NCBI RefSeq assembly: GCF_015666175.1
Contig: NZ_JADPIE010000004.1
Span: 317,051 to 381,050, forward strand
Direction of reading: 5' to 3'
Origin: Halonatronomonas betaini
GTDB taxonomy: Bacteria > Bacillota > Halanaerobiia > Halanaerobiales > Halarsenatibacteraceae
DNA: 64,000 nucleotides
Part shown: positions 52,787 through 62,544 of the stretch, piece after piece
Layout of the letters: each line of letters starts with the position of its first letter
How positions within the stretch are numbered: the stretch's first letter is position 1
The notes under the pieces: model-generated
Told to the model about the DNA's origin: nothing
What the model saw: the letters and a program-made list of their open reading frames with translations, nothing else
Databases searched by the model: none
Position numbers and translations under genes: made by a program

Positions 52787-54136
52787 ATGGAGGATACTTT
52801 AATAATAATTTTAGCTGCTGGAATGGGAACAAGAATGAACTCTGATAAAATTAAAGTTTTACATAAAATAGCTGGTAAGCCAATGATTAATTATGTTTTA
52901 GATGAAGCATATAAAATATCAAATAAAGTTGTTTGTGTAATTGGGCATCAATCAGATAGAGTTAAAAAAGAATTGAGCTCTTATAAAAAGTTGAACTTTG
53001 TATATCAAAAAGACCAATTAGGAACTGGTCATGCTGTCATGCAGGCAAAAAAATATATTGAAAAACATAATGGTCCTGTCTTAATTCTTTATGGAGATAC
53101 ACCTCTATTGAGAAATGAAACTTTAGAGTCTTTAATAAATAAACATATTAAATACTCTGCAGGTATGACAGTTCTAACGTCTTATTTAGAAAACCCCACA
53201 GGATATGGTAGGATAATAAAAGATGAAGAAGGACAATTGATTGATATTGTTGAAGAACAGGATGCTGATTTACAAATAAAAAGAATTAATGAAATTAATA
53301 CTGGTTTATATTGTTTTTCACCTAATTTATTAGCAGATGCTCTTGAAAATTTAGATAATGATAATAATCAGGGAGAATATTATCTTCCTGACGTAATGGA
53401 ACATATAAAAAATAGCAATAAAATAATTACAGAATCTGCAAATTCTGAAGAAATATTAGGTGTAAATACTCGAGAAGATTTAGCAGCTGCGGCAGGAATT
53501 ATTCGGCAGAGAATAAATAATAAACATATGGAAAATGGAGTAACTTTATTAGATCCTGAATCGACTTATATTGAGGAAAATGTTGAAATAGATAAAGATG
53601 TTGTTATATATCCTAATACTCATATAAAATCTGGAACTGTAATAAAAAAAGATGTAATAATTGAATCAAATTGTTTTATAGAAAAATCAAGTATTTCAAA
53701 TCATGTTAAAGTAAAGCATGGTAGTGTGATTTTAGAATCTTCAATTGACAAAAATACTAATATTGGACCATATGCTTATTTACGTCCTCAAACAAAAATT
53801 GGTTCAGATTGTAGAATAGGAAATTTTGTAGAGTTAAAGAAATCATCGGTAGATGATGAAAGTAAAGTTCCACATTTAAGTTATGTTGGAAATGCAACAA
53901 TAGGAAAAAAATGTAATATTGGTGCCGGGACTATATTTGCTAATTATGACGGAGTTAATAAGCATGAAACTGTTTTAGGTGATAATGTTTTTATCGGGAG
54001 CAATACAACTTTAGTAGCTCCTGTTAAATTAGAAGATAGAGCTAAAACAGGAGCTGGATCTGTTGTTACAAGAAATGTTGAAAGTGATTCTATAGTTTTA
54101 GGAGTTCCTGCTCGTTTATATAAAAAAGATAGTTAA
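52787..54136 (+). CDS. glmU: bifunctional N-acetylglucosamine-1-phosphate uridyltransferase/glucosamine-1-phosphate acetyltransferase
   Basis: Makes UDP-GlcNAc for peptidoglycan. N-terminal nucleotidyltransferase: LAAGMGTRMNSDKIKVLHKIAGKPM, QLGTGHAVMQ, YGDTPLL. C-terminal left-handed beta-helix from about residue 250 with hexapeptide repeats: TNIGPYAYLRPQTKIGSDCRIGNFVELKKSSV and the NYDGVNKHETVLGDNVFIGSNTTLVAPV of the acetyltransferase site. 449 aa is typical. ATG 52787 has AGGGGG 6 nt upstream; ATG 52784 is equally possible. prs follows, the conserved gene order. Confidence 0.96.
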   Translation: MEDTLIIILAAGMGTRMNSDKIKVLHKIAGKPMINYVLDEAYKISNKVVCVIGHQSDRVKKELSSYKKLNFVYQKDQLGTGHAVMQAKKYIEKHNGPVLILYGDTPLLRNETLESLINKHIKYSAGMTVLTSYLENPTGYGRIIKDEEGQLIDIVEEQDADLQIKRINEINTGLYCFSPNLLADALENLDNDNNQGEYYLPDVMEHIKNSNKIITESANSEEILGVNTREDLAAAAGIIRQRINNKHMENGVTLLDPESTYIEENVEIDKDVVIYPNTHIKSGTVIKKDVIIESNCFIEKSSISNHVKVKHGSVILESSIDKNTNIGPYAYLRPQTKIGSDCRIGNFVELKKSSVDDESKVPHLSYVGNATIGKKCNIGAGTIFANYDGVNKHETVLGDNVFIGSNTTLVAPVKLEDRAKTGAGSVVTRNVESDSIVLGVPARLYKKDS

Positions 54137-54161
54137 GATCATGCAATAAGGAGATGAAGTT

Positions 54162-55109
54162 ATGGCTGCATATGGTGACAAAATGAAAATATTTACCGGG
54201 AATTGCCACCCTGAATTGGCAAAAGATATTTGTAGTTATCTTGGTACTGAGTTAGTTTCATCAGAAATAGGGCGATTTAAAGACGGTGAGATATCAGTGA
54301 AAATTGAAGAAACTGTAAGAGGTGCTGACGTCTTTGTCATACAGCCGACCAGTCCGCCTGTTAATGAAAACATAATGGAACTTTTAGTTATGATTGATGC
54401 TTTAAGAAGAGCTTCAGCTAGAAGAATTACAACTGTTATACCATATTATGGTTATGCGCGTCAGGACCGTAAGGCTCAACCAAGGGATCCAATTACAGCA
54501 AAATTAGTTGCAAACTTACTTCATACTGCTGGGGCCCGGAGGATTTTATCAATTGATTTACATGCCCCTCAGATACAAGGTTTTTTTGATATTCCAGTTG
54601 ATCACTTATATGCTTCGCCTATAATGATTGATTATTTTAAAACAAAAAACTTAGATAATTTTACTGCTGTTGCCCCTGACGTTGGTTCAGTTAAGAGGGT
54701 TAGAACATTTGCAAAACAGTTAGATATTCCAATGGCTATTATTGATAAAAGAAGACCTAAAGCAAATGTTGCAGAGGTCATGAATATAATTGGAGATATA
54801 GAAGGTCAAAATGTTATACTATTTGATGATATTATTGATACTGCTGGTACAATGACAGCAGCGGCTTCTGCTTTAAAAGAAAAAGGAGCAAATGATGTAT
54901 TTGCTTGTGGCACGCATGCTCTGTTTTCTGGACCTGCAATGAATAGATTGGCCAAAGCTCCTTTTGAAGAGATAGTTGTTACTAATTCTATTCCACAGGA
55001 TAACCACAAGAAATTAGAAAATCTTAAAGTTTTATCAATCGCTCCATTACTTGGTGAGGCAATTGATAGAATATTCAAAGATGTTTCAGTAAGTGTTTTA
55101 TTTAAGTAA
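54162..55109 (+). CDS. prs: ribose-phosphate pyrophosphokinase
   Basis: Makes PRPP from ribose 5-phosphate and ATP for nucleotides and histidine/tryptophan. 315 aa, typical. Features: FTGNCHPELAKDICSYLG, YYGYARQDRKAQPRDPITAKLVANLL and the PRPP-binding loop VILFDDIIDTAGTM. ATG 54162 follows AAGGAGATG. Confidence 0.97.
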   Translation: MAAYGDKMKIFTGNCHPELAKDICSYLGTELVSSEIGRFKDGEISVKIEETVRGADVFVIQPTSPPVNENIMELLVMIDALRRASARRITTVIPYYGYARQDRKAQPRDPITAKLVANLLHTAGARRILSIDLHAPQIQGFFDIPVDHLYASPIMIDYFKTKNLDNFTAVAPDVGSVKRVRTFAKQLDIPMAIIDKRRPKANVAEVMNIIGDIEGQNVILFDDIIDTAGTMTAAASALKEKGANDVFACGTHALFSGPAMNRLAKAPFEEIVVTNSIPQDNHKKLENLKVLSIAPLLGEAIDRIFKDVSVSVLFK

Positions 55110-55112
55110 CTA

Positions 55113-55141
55113 TTGCTCATATGTTAGATTAATGTTATAAT
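55113..55141 (+). promoter_or_regulatory. promoter of rplY
   Basis: TTGCTC (55113-55118), 17-bp spacer, TATAAT (55136-55141) with TG at -15. Confidence 0.65.
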
Positions 55142-55205
55142 ATTATATGGTTTGAATTGGCAAGCTAAAAATTATATATAGAATATATCAAGGAGAGGAT
55201 ATTTT

Positions 55206-55889
55206 ATGGAAAGGTTTCAGCTAGAGGCAGAAGCCAGAGAAAAAACTGGAAAAAGTATTGCACGTAAATTAAGAAGAGAAGGTAAAATACCTGGAGTTGT
55301 TTATGGAAGAGAGCGTAATCCCCAACCTTTAATTGTTGATCCGTTAAAGTTAAAAGGAAAATTAGACGCTAATGCTATTGTTGATCTAACAATTAAAGAT
55401 GATGGAGAGAAATCAACTGAAACAGTAATGATTAAAGATTATCAAAAACATGTTATTAAAAATGAATTATTACATGTTGATTTTCATCATATTTCAATGG
55501 ATGAAACAATCACTGTCACTATTCCTATTGAAACTGTTGGTAAAGCTTATGGAGTACAAGAAGGTGGAGTCTTACAACAGTTAATGCGTGAGGTGGAAAT
55601 TGAATGTCTTCCAACTGATATTCCAGATAAATTTGAGCTGGATATCACTGAGTTAGATGTTGGAGATTCTTTACAGGTTAGTGATTTAGAAGTTGGAGAT
55701 GAAATTGATTTGGTCAGTGCATTAGATGACGTTATTGTAACTGTTGTTACTCCAAGTGAAGAGATTACAGAAGAAGTCGAAGAAGAACTTCTTGATGTTG
55801 AGGGACTAGAGCCTGAAGTCATTGGTGAAGAAACAGAAGAAGTTGAAGAAGAATTAGAGGGCGAAGAAGAGGAAGAAAAGTCTGAGTAA
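55206..55889 (+). CDS. rplY: 50S ribosomal protein L25/general stress protein Ctc
   Basis: Binds 5S rRNA in the large subunit. 227 aa: N-terminal L25 domain (KTGKSIARKLRREGKIPGVVYG), then the TL5/Ctc C-terminal beta domain (PIETVGKAYGVQEGGVLQQLMREVEIECLPTDIPD), then a very acidic tail of about 35 residues (EEVEEELLDVEGLEPEV onward). The long acidic tail is common in Ctc proteins. ATG 55206 follows AAGGAGAGG. pth follows, the usual order. Confidence 0.95.
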   Translation: MERFQLEAEAREKTGKSIARKLRREGKIPGVVYGRERNPQPLIVDPLKLKGKLDANAIVDLTIKDDGEKSTETVMIKDYQKHVIKNELLHVDFHHISMDETITVTIPIETVGKAYGVQEGGVLQQLMREVEIECLPTDIPDKFELDITELDVGDSLQVSDLEVGDEIDLVSALDDVIVTVVTPSEEITEEVEEELLDVEGLEPEVIGEETEEVEEELEGEEEEEKSE

Positions 55890-55894
55890 AGTAT

Positions 55895-55938
55895 AAAGCG
55901 TAATCCTATTCTGGATTGCGCTTTCAATATTTTATTTT
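55895..55938 (+). terminator. hairpin between rplY and pth
   Basis: AAAGCGTAATCC / GGATTGCGCTTT 12-bp stem with one G-T pair and a 6-nt loop, with T-rich DNA a few bases on. Confidence 0.7.
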
Positions 55939-55954
55939 TTGGATGGTGCATCAA

Positions 55955-56509
55955 ATGAAATTGATTGTTGGTTTAGGTAATCCAGGTTCTAAATACAAAG
56001 GTACCCGACATAATATAGGATTTAATATTATTAAAAAGTTAGCTGATATGCATGACTTTTTTTCAACACAAAGATGTGATTCAATTATTGGTGAAGGAAA
56101 GATCCGAGGTCAAGAAGTTGTTTTAGCACAACCTTTAACTTATATGAATAGAAGCGGTAAAGCTGTTAATTGTCTGGTGCGTAAATATAATTTAGATTTA
56201 AAAGACTTATTAATCGTTTATGATGACTTGAATTTAGATGTTGGAAGAATTAGATTAAAAACTTCTGGAAGCAGTGGAGGCCATAATGGTTTAAAATCAA
56301 TAATAAATCATTTGTCTAGCAACCAATTTCCAAGATTGAAAATTGGTATAGGAAGGCCTGAACCTGGTTTTAATATAGCTGAATATGTTTTAGATAGATT
56401 TAAACCAGAGGAAAGAGAAGTAATAGAAGAAGCAATTGAAGTTGCTGTTAAAGCAGTAATGATATATATAGAATCTGGACCAGAGGCGGCAATGAATAAA
56501 TTTAATTAA
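55955..56509 (+). CDS. pth: peptidyl-tRNA hydrolase
   Basis: Releases peptides from stalled peptidyl-tRNA. 184 aa: KLIVGLGNPGSKYKGTRHNIGF (with the catalytic His of the RHNIG), PLTYMNRSGKAV, VYDDLNLDVGRIRLKTSGSSGGHNGLKSI. ATG 55955 begins directly before the conserved start and has GGATGGTG upstream; the open frame continues upstream but without homology. Confidence 0.96.
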   Translation: MKLIVGLGNPGSKYKGTRHNIGFNIIKKLADMHDFFSTQRCDSIIGEGKIRGQEVVLAQPLTYMNRSGKAVNCLVRKYNLDLKDLLIVYDDLNLDVGRIRLKTSGSSGGHNGLKSIINHLSSNQFPRLKIGIGRPEPGFNIAEYVLDRFKPEEREVIEEAIEVAVKAVMIYIESGPEAAMNKFN

Positions 56510-56518
56510 TTATTAAAT

Positions 56519-56547
56519 GGCCCGTACTAATTAGTAGGGGTCTTTTT
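56519..56547 (+). terminator. terminator after pth
   Basis: CCCGTACTA / TAGTAGGGG stem with a G-G mismatch and TCTTTTTA tail. Confidence 0.65.
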
Positions 56548-56585
56548 ACTATTTGTTTAAGATATAACTTATTGGAGGAATAGAT

Positions 56586-59500
56586 GTGGAGATTTTATAT
56601 GACCCAAATAATGAAAAAATAAGCAATCTAAAAGAGCTTATTATGAATAAGAAAAATATTAAAGTAGCAGGATTGAAAGGTGCTAAGTTATCTCTAGTTA
56701 TTTCCTCAATAGTGGATAATATTAAAAGTGATTTATTGATTATTACTAAGAGTAATTATAGGGCGAATGAAATATATGAAGATTTATTAAGGTTATTACC
56801 AACAGATAAAGTTTTATATTTTCCTGAAAAAGATATATTACCTCATGAAGATATTGAAATTCCAAGCTGGCAAAGGAAAAAAAGATTGCAGGTTTTAAAT
56901 TCTTCCCATAATAAAAAGTCCCAGATAATCGTTATACCTATACAGGCTGTTTTTGAAGCACATGTTCCTTACTGGCGCTGGAATGAATTTGTGATTGAAC
57001 TGAGCTTAGGAGAAACTTTTGAATTGGAGAGTTTAACATCTTTATTAATAGAGGCTAGTTATAATAGAACGGATAGAGTAGAAAATATTGGAGAATTCAG
57101 TTTAAGGGGAGGAATCTTAGATGTTTTCCCTCCAGGAGAAAAATCACCATTTAGAGTAGAATTTTTCGGGGATGAAATAGATTCTATAAGAAAGTTTTCA
57201 ATAAATGATCAAAAATCTTTAGAAAAAGTAAACAGTTTTAATATTTCGCCTGCCTCAGAAGTTATTTTACCGGAAGATTTTGATAGTAGGTCTAAGAGTA
57301 TTTTAGCAAGTTTTAAAAAGAAGATCACAAGCCTAAATAGTAGGAATTCTGATGAGATCAAAAATAAAATAGAAGCTAAAAGAGATGGGTTTTTAAGGGC
57401 AAAAGAAAATAAAAATTTAGTATCTCTTAAAGAATATATGCCATTTCTTTATAACAAGCTTTCAACTGTATTTGATTACTTTAAGGATAACTCTTCTATC
57501 ATTTTGGAAGATATTGGTCAAATTGAAAAAATCATAAAAAGATATCATGAGAATATAAAAGAGGAATATATAGATTTATTGAATAAGGGAGAGGTTTTAG
57601 ACTACTATTATGAAAATTTTTGGTCGCCTAATGATATAAATAGACAAATATGGTCATATCATCATATTGATTTGCAAAATGATTATGGTCCAACTGATAA
57701 AATAGACATTGAGTTTACCTATGAAGGTATTGAAAGCTTTCAATCTAGATTGAATTTATTCAAGAAAAAAGTAAAAGCATTACTAGAAGAGGATTATAAT
57801 ATTCTTATAACTGTTTCCAGTAATAAGAATAGAGATACAATAAGAAATTTATTTTCAGAGGATGAATTTATTTTAATAAAAGAAAACAAAAATCTTATAT
57901 TAGAGTCTGGGGTAAATATTTTAATTGGTGATTTATCTTTTGGCTTTAAATCGAAAGACTTAAAAATGGTCTTATTTACTGAAAGTGAAATTTTTGGTCA
58001 TAAAAAGAGAAAGAAATTAAAACTTGAAGATATACAACCAGGTGAGAAAATAAATACTTTTACAGACTTAGATAAAGGAGATTATATAGTTCATGAGAAT
58101 CATGGAATCGGAAAATTTTTAGGCATTAAAACTCTCGAAATTCAAAATTCAAAACAGGATTATTTATTACTCAAATATGCTGGTAATGATAAATTATATG
58201 TACCTACAGAAAAAATCGATCTAGTTCAAAAGTATATTGGTGGAGAAAATACACAACCTAAATTGTATAAGTTAGGTGGGAATGATTGGCAAAAGACCAA
58301 GGAAAAAGTCAAAGCATCAGTAAAAGAATTGGCTGTAGACTTAATAGATTTATATGCTAAAAGAGAAAAAATAACAGGTTATGCTTTTAGCGAAGATACA
58401 ACCTGGCAAAAAGAATTTGAAGATAGATTTCCTTATGAGGAAACTCCTGACCAAGCAAAAGCAATTCATGAAGTTAAAAAGGATATGGAAAGCCCTTACC
58501 CTATGGATAGATTATTATGTGGTGATGTTGGGTATGGGAAAACTGAAGTAGCAATAAGAGCAGCTTTTAAAGCTGGAATAGATGGAAAACAAACTGCTGT
58601 GCTTGTACCTACTACGATTCTTGCTCAGCAACATTTTAAAACTTTTCAAGAAAGAATAGCAGACTTTCCTATAAATATTGCGATGATTAGTAGATTTAGG
58701 AGTAAAGCTGAACAAAAAATAATTAAACAAAAATTAAAAAGTGGTAGAGTTGATATAGTTATTGGAACACATAGGTTATTGTCTAAGGATATTAAATTTA
58801 ATGATCTAGGCTTATTAATAATTGATGAAGAACAAAGATTTGGGGTCAATCATAAAGAAAAATTAAAAGATATGAAGAAGAAAATTGATGTTCTGGCTAT
58901 GACAGCAACACCAATTCCTAGAACTTTGCATATGTCTCTTTCTGGTGTTAGAGATATGAGTTTAATTGAAACCCCTCCGGAAAATCGTTACCCGGTTAAA
59001 ACATATATTAAAGAATTTAGTAGAAGTTTGATTAGAGATGCTATTAAAAGGGAAATAAATAGATCTGGTCAAGTATATTTCGTTCATAACAGAATTGAGG
59101 ATATAGAAAAATATGCAAATATAATTAGAGAAGAGGTTCCTGAAGCCAAAGTTGCTATTGGACATGGACAAATGTCAGAAAATAATCTTGAAAATTTAAT
59201 GTATGATTTTTATGAACACAATTATGATGTTTTAGTTTGCACCACTATTATAGAAAATGGTCTTGATATACCAAATGTAAATTCAATAATAGTGAATCAA
59301 GCAGAAAATTTCGGGTTAGCACAACTTTATCAGATTAGGGGGAGAGTCGGTCGTTCAGACAAAGTTGCATATGCTTATATGCTATATGAAAAAGATAGGA
59401 TTCTACCTGAACTCGCCGATAAGAGGTTGCAGGCTATAAAAGAATTTTCTAGTTTAGGATCTGGCTTTAAAATCGCTATGAGAGACATGGAAATTAGAGG

Positions 59501-60107
59501 TACTGGGAATCTGTTAGGTGCTGAACAACATGGTCATATTGCAAGTATTGGTTACTCTTTATATTGTAAATTACTTGATAAAGCTGTGCAGGAATTAAAG
59601 GGTGGTACAGAGAATGATATTATAGAACCAGAAATCAAATTGGATATTAACGCTTTTATACCAGATAAATATATTAACTCAGAAAATTTAAAAATAGAAT
59701 TTTATCAAAGAATAAAGAAATTAAAATCTGAAGAGGAATATTCAGAATTGCTAGAAGAACTCATTGATAGGTTTGGTGATGTACCTGATTCATTATTGAA
59801 TTTATTATATATAAATAAACTCAAAAATATTGCTAGTAATCTAAATATAATTAAAATAATAGAAGAAAGTAAAAGCATTAACTTTGTTTTTAAAGATAAA
59901 ACTTCTATTGAAAGAGATGCAATTTTAAAATTGATTAAAGATTATTCTAGACAGATTAATATTAATTCAAGAGAAAAACCTATAATTAAATTGAAAAAAT
60001 CAAAACAATTTAAACAAAATGATTACAAAATAGTAAAAAGTTTAATTAATTTTTTAAGAGATTTAGAAAGGTACCAAACTTATTTAAATTCTAGCTTTAA
60101 GGAATAG
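56586..60107 (+). CDS. mfd: transcription-repair coupling factor Mfd
   Basis: Removes RNA polymerase stalled at DNA lesions and brings in UvrA. 1173 aa, normal. Order: UvrB-like N-terminal region (VAGLKGAKLSLVISSIVDN, FPEKDILPHEDI), RNA-polymerase interaction domain (DLDKGDYIVHENHGIGKFLGIKTLE), a RecG-like helicase: LLCGDVGYGKTEVAIRAAFKA (Walker A), LLIIDEEQRFGV (DEEQ), TATPIPRTLHMSLSGVRDMS, IRGRVGRS, and a C-terminal TRCF domain. GTG 56586 has TTGGAGGA 6-7 nt upstream. It lies just after pth, as in Bacillus. Confidence 0.97.
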   Translation: MEILYDPNNEKISNLKELIMNKKNIKVAGLKGAKLSLVISSIVDNIKSDLLIITKSNYRANEIYEDLLRLLPTDKVLYFPEKDILPHEDIEIPSWQRKKRLQVLNSSHNKKSQIIVIPIQAVFEAHVPYWRWNEFVIELSLGETFELESLTSLLIEASYNRTDRVENIGEFSLRGGILDVFPPGEKSPFRVEFFGDEIDSIRKFSINDQKSLEKVNSFNISPASEVILPEDFDSRSKSILASFKKKITSLNSRNSDEIKNKIEAKRDGFLRAKENKNLVSLKEYMPFLYNKLSTVFDYFKDNSSIILEDIGQIEKIIKRYHENIKEEYIDLLNKGEVLDYYYENFWSPNDINRQIWSYHHIDLQNDYGPTDKIDIEFTYEGIESFQSRLNLFKKKVKALLEEDYNILITVSSNKNRDTIRNLFSEDEFILIKENKNLILESGVNILIGDLSFGFKSKDLKMVLFTESEIFGHKKRKKLKLEDIQPGEKINTFTDLDKGDYIVHENHGIGKFLGIKTLEIQNSKQDYLLLKYAGNDKLYVPTEKIDLVQKYIGGENTQPKLYKLGGNDWQKTKEKVKASVKELAVDLIDLYAKREKITGYAFSEDTTWQKEFEDRFPYEETPDQAKAIHEVKKDMESPYPMDRLLCGDVGYGKTEVAIRAAFKAGIDGKQTAVLVPTTILAQQHFKTFQERIADFPINIAMISRFRSKAEQKIIKQKLKSGRVDIVIGTHRLLSKDIKFNDLGLLIIDEEQRFGVNHKEKLKDMKKKIDVLAMTATPIPRTLHMSLSGVRDMSLIETPPENRYPVKTYIKEFSRSLIRDAIKREINRSGQVYFVHNRIEDIEKYANIIREEVPEAKVAIGHGQMSENNLENLMYDFYEHNYDVLVCTTIIENGLDIPNVNSIIVNQAENFGLAQLYQIRGRVGRSDKVAYAYMLYEKDRILPELADKRLQAIKEFSSLGSGFKIAMRDMEIRGTGNLLGAEQHGHIASIGYSLYCKLLDKAVQELKGGTENDIIEPEIKLDINAFIPDKYINSENLKIEFYQRIKKLKSEEEYSELLEELIDRFGDVPDSLLNLLYINKLKNIASNLNIIKIIEESKSINFVFKDKTSIERDAILKLIKDYSRQININSREKPIIKLKKSKQFKQNDYKIVKSLINFLRDLERYQTYLNSSFKE

Positions 60108-61742
60108 GTGGTTGTTTTGTCTAGTAAAAAAAAGAATAATTTTGTTATTGGAGCAGCTATATTAAGCGGAGCTGGTATTCTTTCTAGGGTAATGGGATTA
60201 GGATATAGAGTAGTATTGATTAGGTTGATAGGCGCAGAGGGTATGGGGATTTATCAAATGGCATATCCTCTGTATACTATAATGCTAGTTGTTTCTAGAT
60301 CAGGTATTCCTGTTGCTTTGGCAAAAATGGTTGCAGGACGTTTGGCAAAAGGGAAAAATAAAGACGCCTATAGAATTTTTACTATAGCCAGGGTATTGAG
60401 TGTGATAATTGGCCTTTTATCCTCTATTACTATGGCTCTACTAGCAGGACCATTAATCTCAATACTGAAATTAGATCCTAGAGCTTATCATGCTATTCTG
60501 GCAATTTCTCCTGCTGTTTTTATAGTCTCTGTTATGGCTAGTTACAGAGGATTTTTTCAAGGGATGCAGGATATGAAGCCAACGGCTTTTTCTCAATTAC
60601 TGGAACAATTTATTAGAACTATCACTATGATTTTGCTAGCTTACTTGTTACTACCAATTGGATTAAATTATGCTGCTGCAGGTGCTTCTTTTGGAGCAGT
60701 TACTGGTGCAATAGCTGGACTAATAGCACTAATATATATATACTTTAAAAGAAGAAGTTTAATTTTTGATTTTTTTAATGAAGGCAATGAGTTAACTGAA
60801 TATAAAGCAAAACCTATCGCTATAGAATTAACTAAATTAGCTATACCGATCACAATTGGGGCTTTAGTGCAACCTTTAATGTCACTGGTTGACTGGATAT
60901 TTGTCCCACAGAGGTTACAATCTGCAGGTTTCATAATGGGAGAAGTGACAACTTTATATGGAAGATTGACTACTGTTGCCATGCCTTTAGTTCAATTTCC
61001 AACAGTTATTACTGTTTCACTTGCGACAAGTTTGGTGCCTGCTATTTCTGAAGCATTTGAACTTGAAAATCAAAGGTTAATTTATCATAGAACAACTACA
61101 GCAATAAGGCTTACATATATGCTAGGTTTGCCAGCTGCTATTGGAATGTTTGTTCTTTCAGGGCAATTGACTGATATTATTTATAATGAACCACAGGCTG
61201 CAAGTATATTAGCTGTAGTAAGTTGGGGTGTTTTGTTTATTACTCTCCAACAAACATCTTCTGCAATTTTACAAGGAGTTGGCAGAACAGATTTGCCGGC
61301 TAAAAACCTATTTATTGGAGCAGGATTTAATGCTATAATAAACTATACATTAACTGGCCTTCCAGCATTTAATATTCATGGGGCAGCATTAGGTACAGTT
61401 ATTGGTTTTGCAGTTGCTGCCTTTTTGAACTTAAGATCTGTATATAGTGAGTTGGGATTTTTGTTTGGAGATAAAAGAAGGTTCATTTATCCATCTATTG
61501 TCGCTTTATTGATGGGAGTTATAACTTATATATCAAAGGGAATATTAGTAAATGTATTTTTAATAGAAGGCTTTGTAATGGAATTCGCTTTTTTAATTTT
61601 ATTAGTTTTAATTGGGATATTAAGTTATTTTATTCTATTAATATACGCAGGAGAGATAGGCTACGATGAATTAAAATTCATTCCTAAAATCGGAACAAAA
61701 ATAGCTATAAAGCTAAAAGAATGGGGAGTGATCGATTATTAA
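60108..61742 (+). CDS. SpoVB-like polysaccharide/lipid II flippase (MATE/MOP superfamily)
   Basis: A 544-aa membrane protein of the SpoVB/MurJ-like (polysaccharide biosynthesis) family with about 14 helices. It starts NFVIGAAILSGAGILSRVMGLGYRVVLIRLIGAEGMGIYQMAYPLYTIMLVVSRSGIPVALAKMVA, characteristic of the family, and contains SYRGFFQGMQDMKPTAFSQLLEQFIRT. The likely role is transport of lipid-linked cell-wall precursors. GTG 60108 follows the mfd stop directly; TTG 60117 with AGGTGG is an alternative. Position between mfd and mazG is the same as in Bacillus. Confidence 0.9.
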   Translation: MVVLSSKKKNNFVIGAAILSGAGILSRVMGLGYRVVLIRLIGAEGMGIYQMAYPLYTIMLVVSRSGIPVALAKMVAGRLAKGKNKDAYRIFTIARVLSVIIGLLSSITMALLAGPLISILKLDPRAYHAILAISPAVFIVSVMASYRGFFQGMQDMKPTAFSQLLEQFIRTITMILLAYLLLPIGLNYAAAGASFGAVTGAIAGLIALIYIYFKRRSLIFDFFNEGNELTEYKAKPIAIELTKLAIPITIGALVQPLMSLVDWIFVPQRLQSAGFIMGEVTTLYGRLTTVAMPLVQFPTVITVSLATSLVPAISEAFELENQRLIYHRTTTAIRLTYMLGLPAAIGMFVLSGQLTDIIYNEPQAASILAVVSWGVLFITLQQTSSAILQGVGRTDLPAKNLFIGAGFNAIINYTLTGLPAFNIHGAALGTVIGFAVAAFLNLRSVYSELGFLFGDKRRFIYPSIVALLMGVITYISKGILVNVFLIEGFVMEFAFLILLVLIGILSYFILLIYAGEIGYDELKFIPKIGTKIAIKLKEWGVIDY

Positions 61743-62538
61743 TAAGAACGAATTAGGTGAACAAATTTTAAAATCGATAAATATTTTTGCAGATTTAAGA
61801 GGGGAAGAGGGATGCCCCTGGGATAAAAAGCAGAGCCTTAAGTCATTAAAAAAATATTTAATTGAAGAAACATATGAAGTTATAGAAGCGATTGATGAAG
61901 ATGATTATGATTCTTTGAAAAAAGAATTAGGAGATTTATTATTACAGGTCATTTTTCAATCTAGAATTATGGAAGAACAGGGGGAATTCGATTTTTTGGA
62001 TGTTATAAAGAATTTAAATGATAAGCTGATCAGGAGACATCCCCACGTTTTTGGAGAAGACAGTGTTGAAAATTCTAATGATGTTAAAATAATTTGGGAT
62101 AAAATCAAAAAAGAAGAAGGTGAACTAAATAATCAAAGTAAAATAGAAGTTTTGAATTATAATAGAAGTCAACCTGCTTTATTACAAGCGCATGAATTGC
62201 AAACAAATGCTTCAGAAGTTGGTTTTGACTGGGAAAAGATTGATCCAGTTTTTGAAAAGATTGAAGAAGAATTATCAGAAATTAAAGAGGCATTAAAGTT
62301 AAAAGATAATGAAGCTGCATCTGATGAATTAGGAGATTTGCTCTTTGCGGTTGTTAATCTTTCAAGATTTATTGATTCAAATCCAGAAGAGGCTTTACTT
62401 GGAACAATTAATCGATTTATTAAGAGGTTTAAGTATATTGAAAAGAAAGCTGTTGAGAGTGAACTAGATATAGAAAATATGGGAATAACAGAATTAGAAA
62501 AGTTATGGCAAGAAGCTAAACTTAAAATGAGGAGATGA
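61738..62538 (+). CDS. mazG: nucleoside triphosphate pyrophosphohydrolase MazG, putative ATT start
   Basis: House-cleaning enzyme that hydrolyses NTPs. The full protein is two MazG domains: the first LRGEEGCPWDKKQSLKSLKKYLIEETYEVIEAIDEDDYDSLKKELGDLLLQVIFQ with EExxE and ExxD metal ligands, the second EVGFDWEKIDPVFEKIEEELSEIKEALK plus ASDELGDLLFAVVNLSRF. Conserved sequence begins well upstream of the first TTG (61915), but an in-frame TGA at 61729-61731 and the absence of ATG, GTG or TTG leave only ATT 61735 or 61738; GGGGAG at 61723-61728 is well placed. From ATT 61738 it has 266 aa, the family length. It overlaps the flippase stop. Confidence 0.88.
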   Translation: MNKNELGEQILKSINIFADLRGEEGCPWDKKQSLKSLKKYLIEETYEVIEAIDEDDYDSLKKELGDLLLQVIFQSRIMEEQGEFDFLDVIKNLNDKLIRRHPHVFGEDSVENSNDVKIIWDKIKKEEGELNNQSKIEVLNYNRSQPALLQAHELQTNASEVGFDWEKIDPVFEKIEEELSEIKEALKLKDNEAASDELGDLLFAVVNLSRFIDSNPEEALLGTINRFIKRFKYIEKKAVESELDIENMGITELEKLWQEAKLKMRR

Positions 62539-62544
62539 CAGAAC

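Noticed and set aside
55547..55954. Serine-rich protein on the minus strand
   Set aside because: It is the reverse of the acidic tail of ribosomal protein L25.
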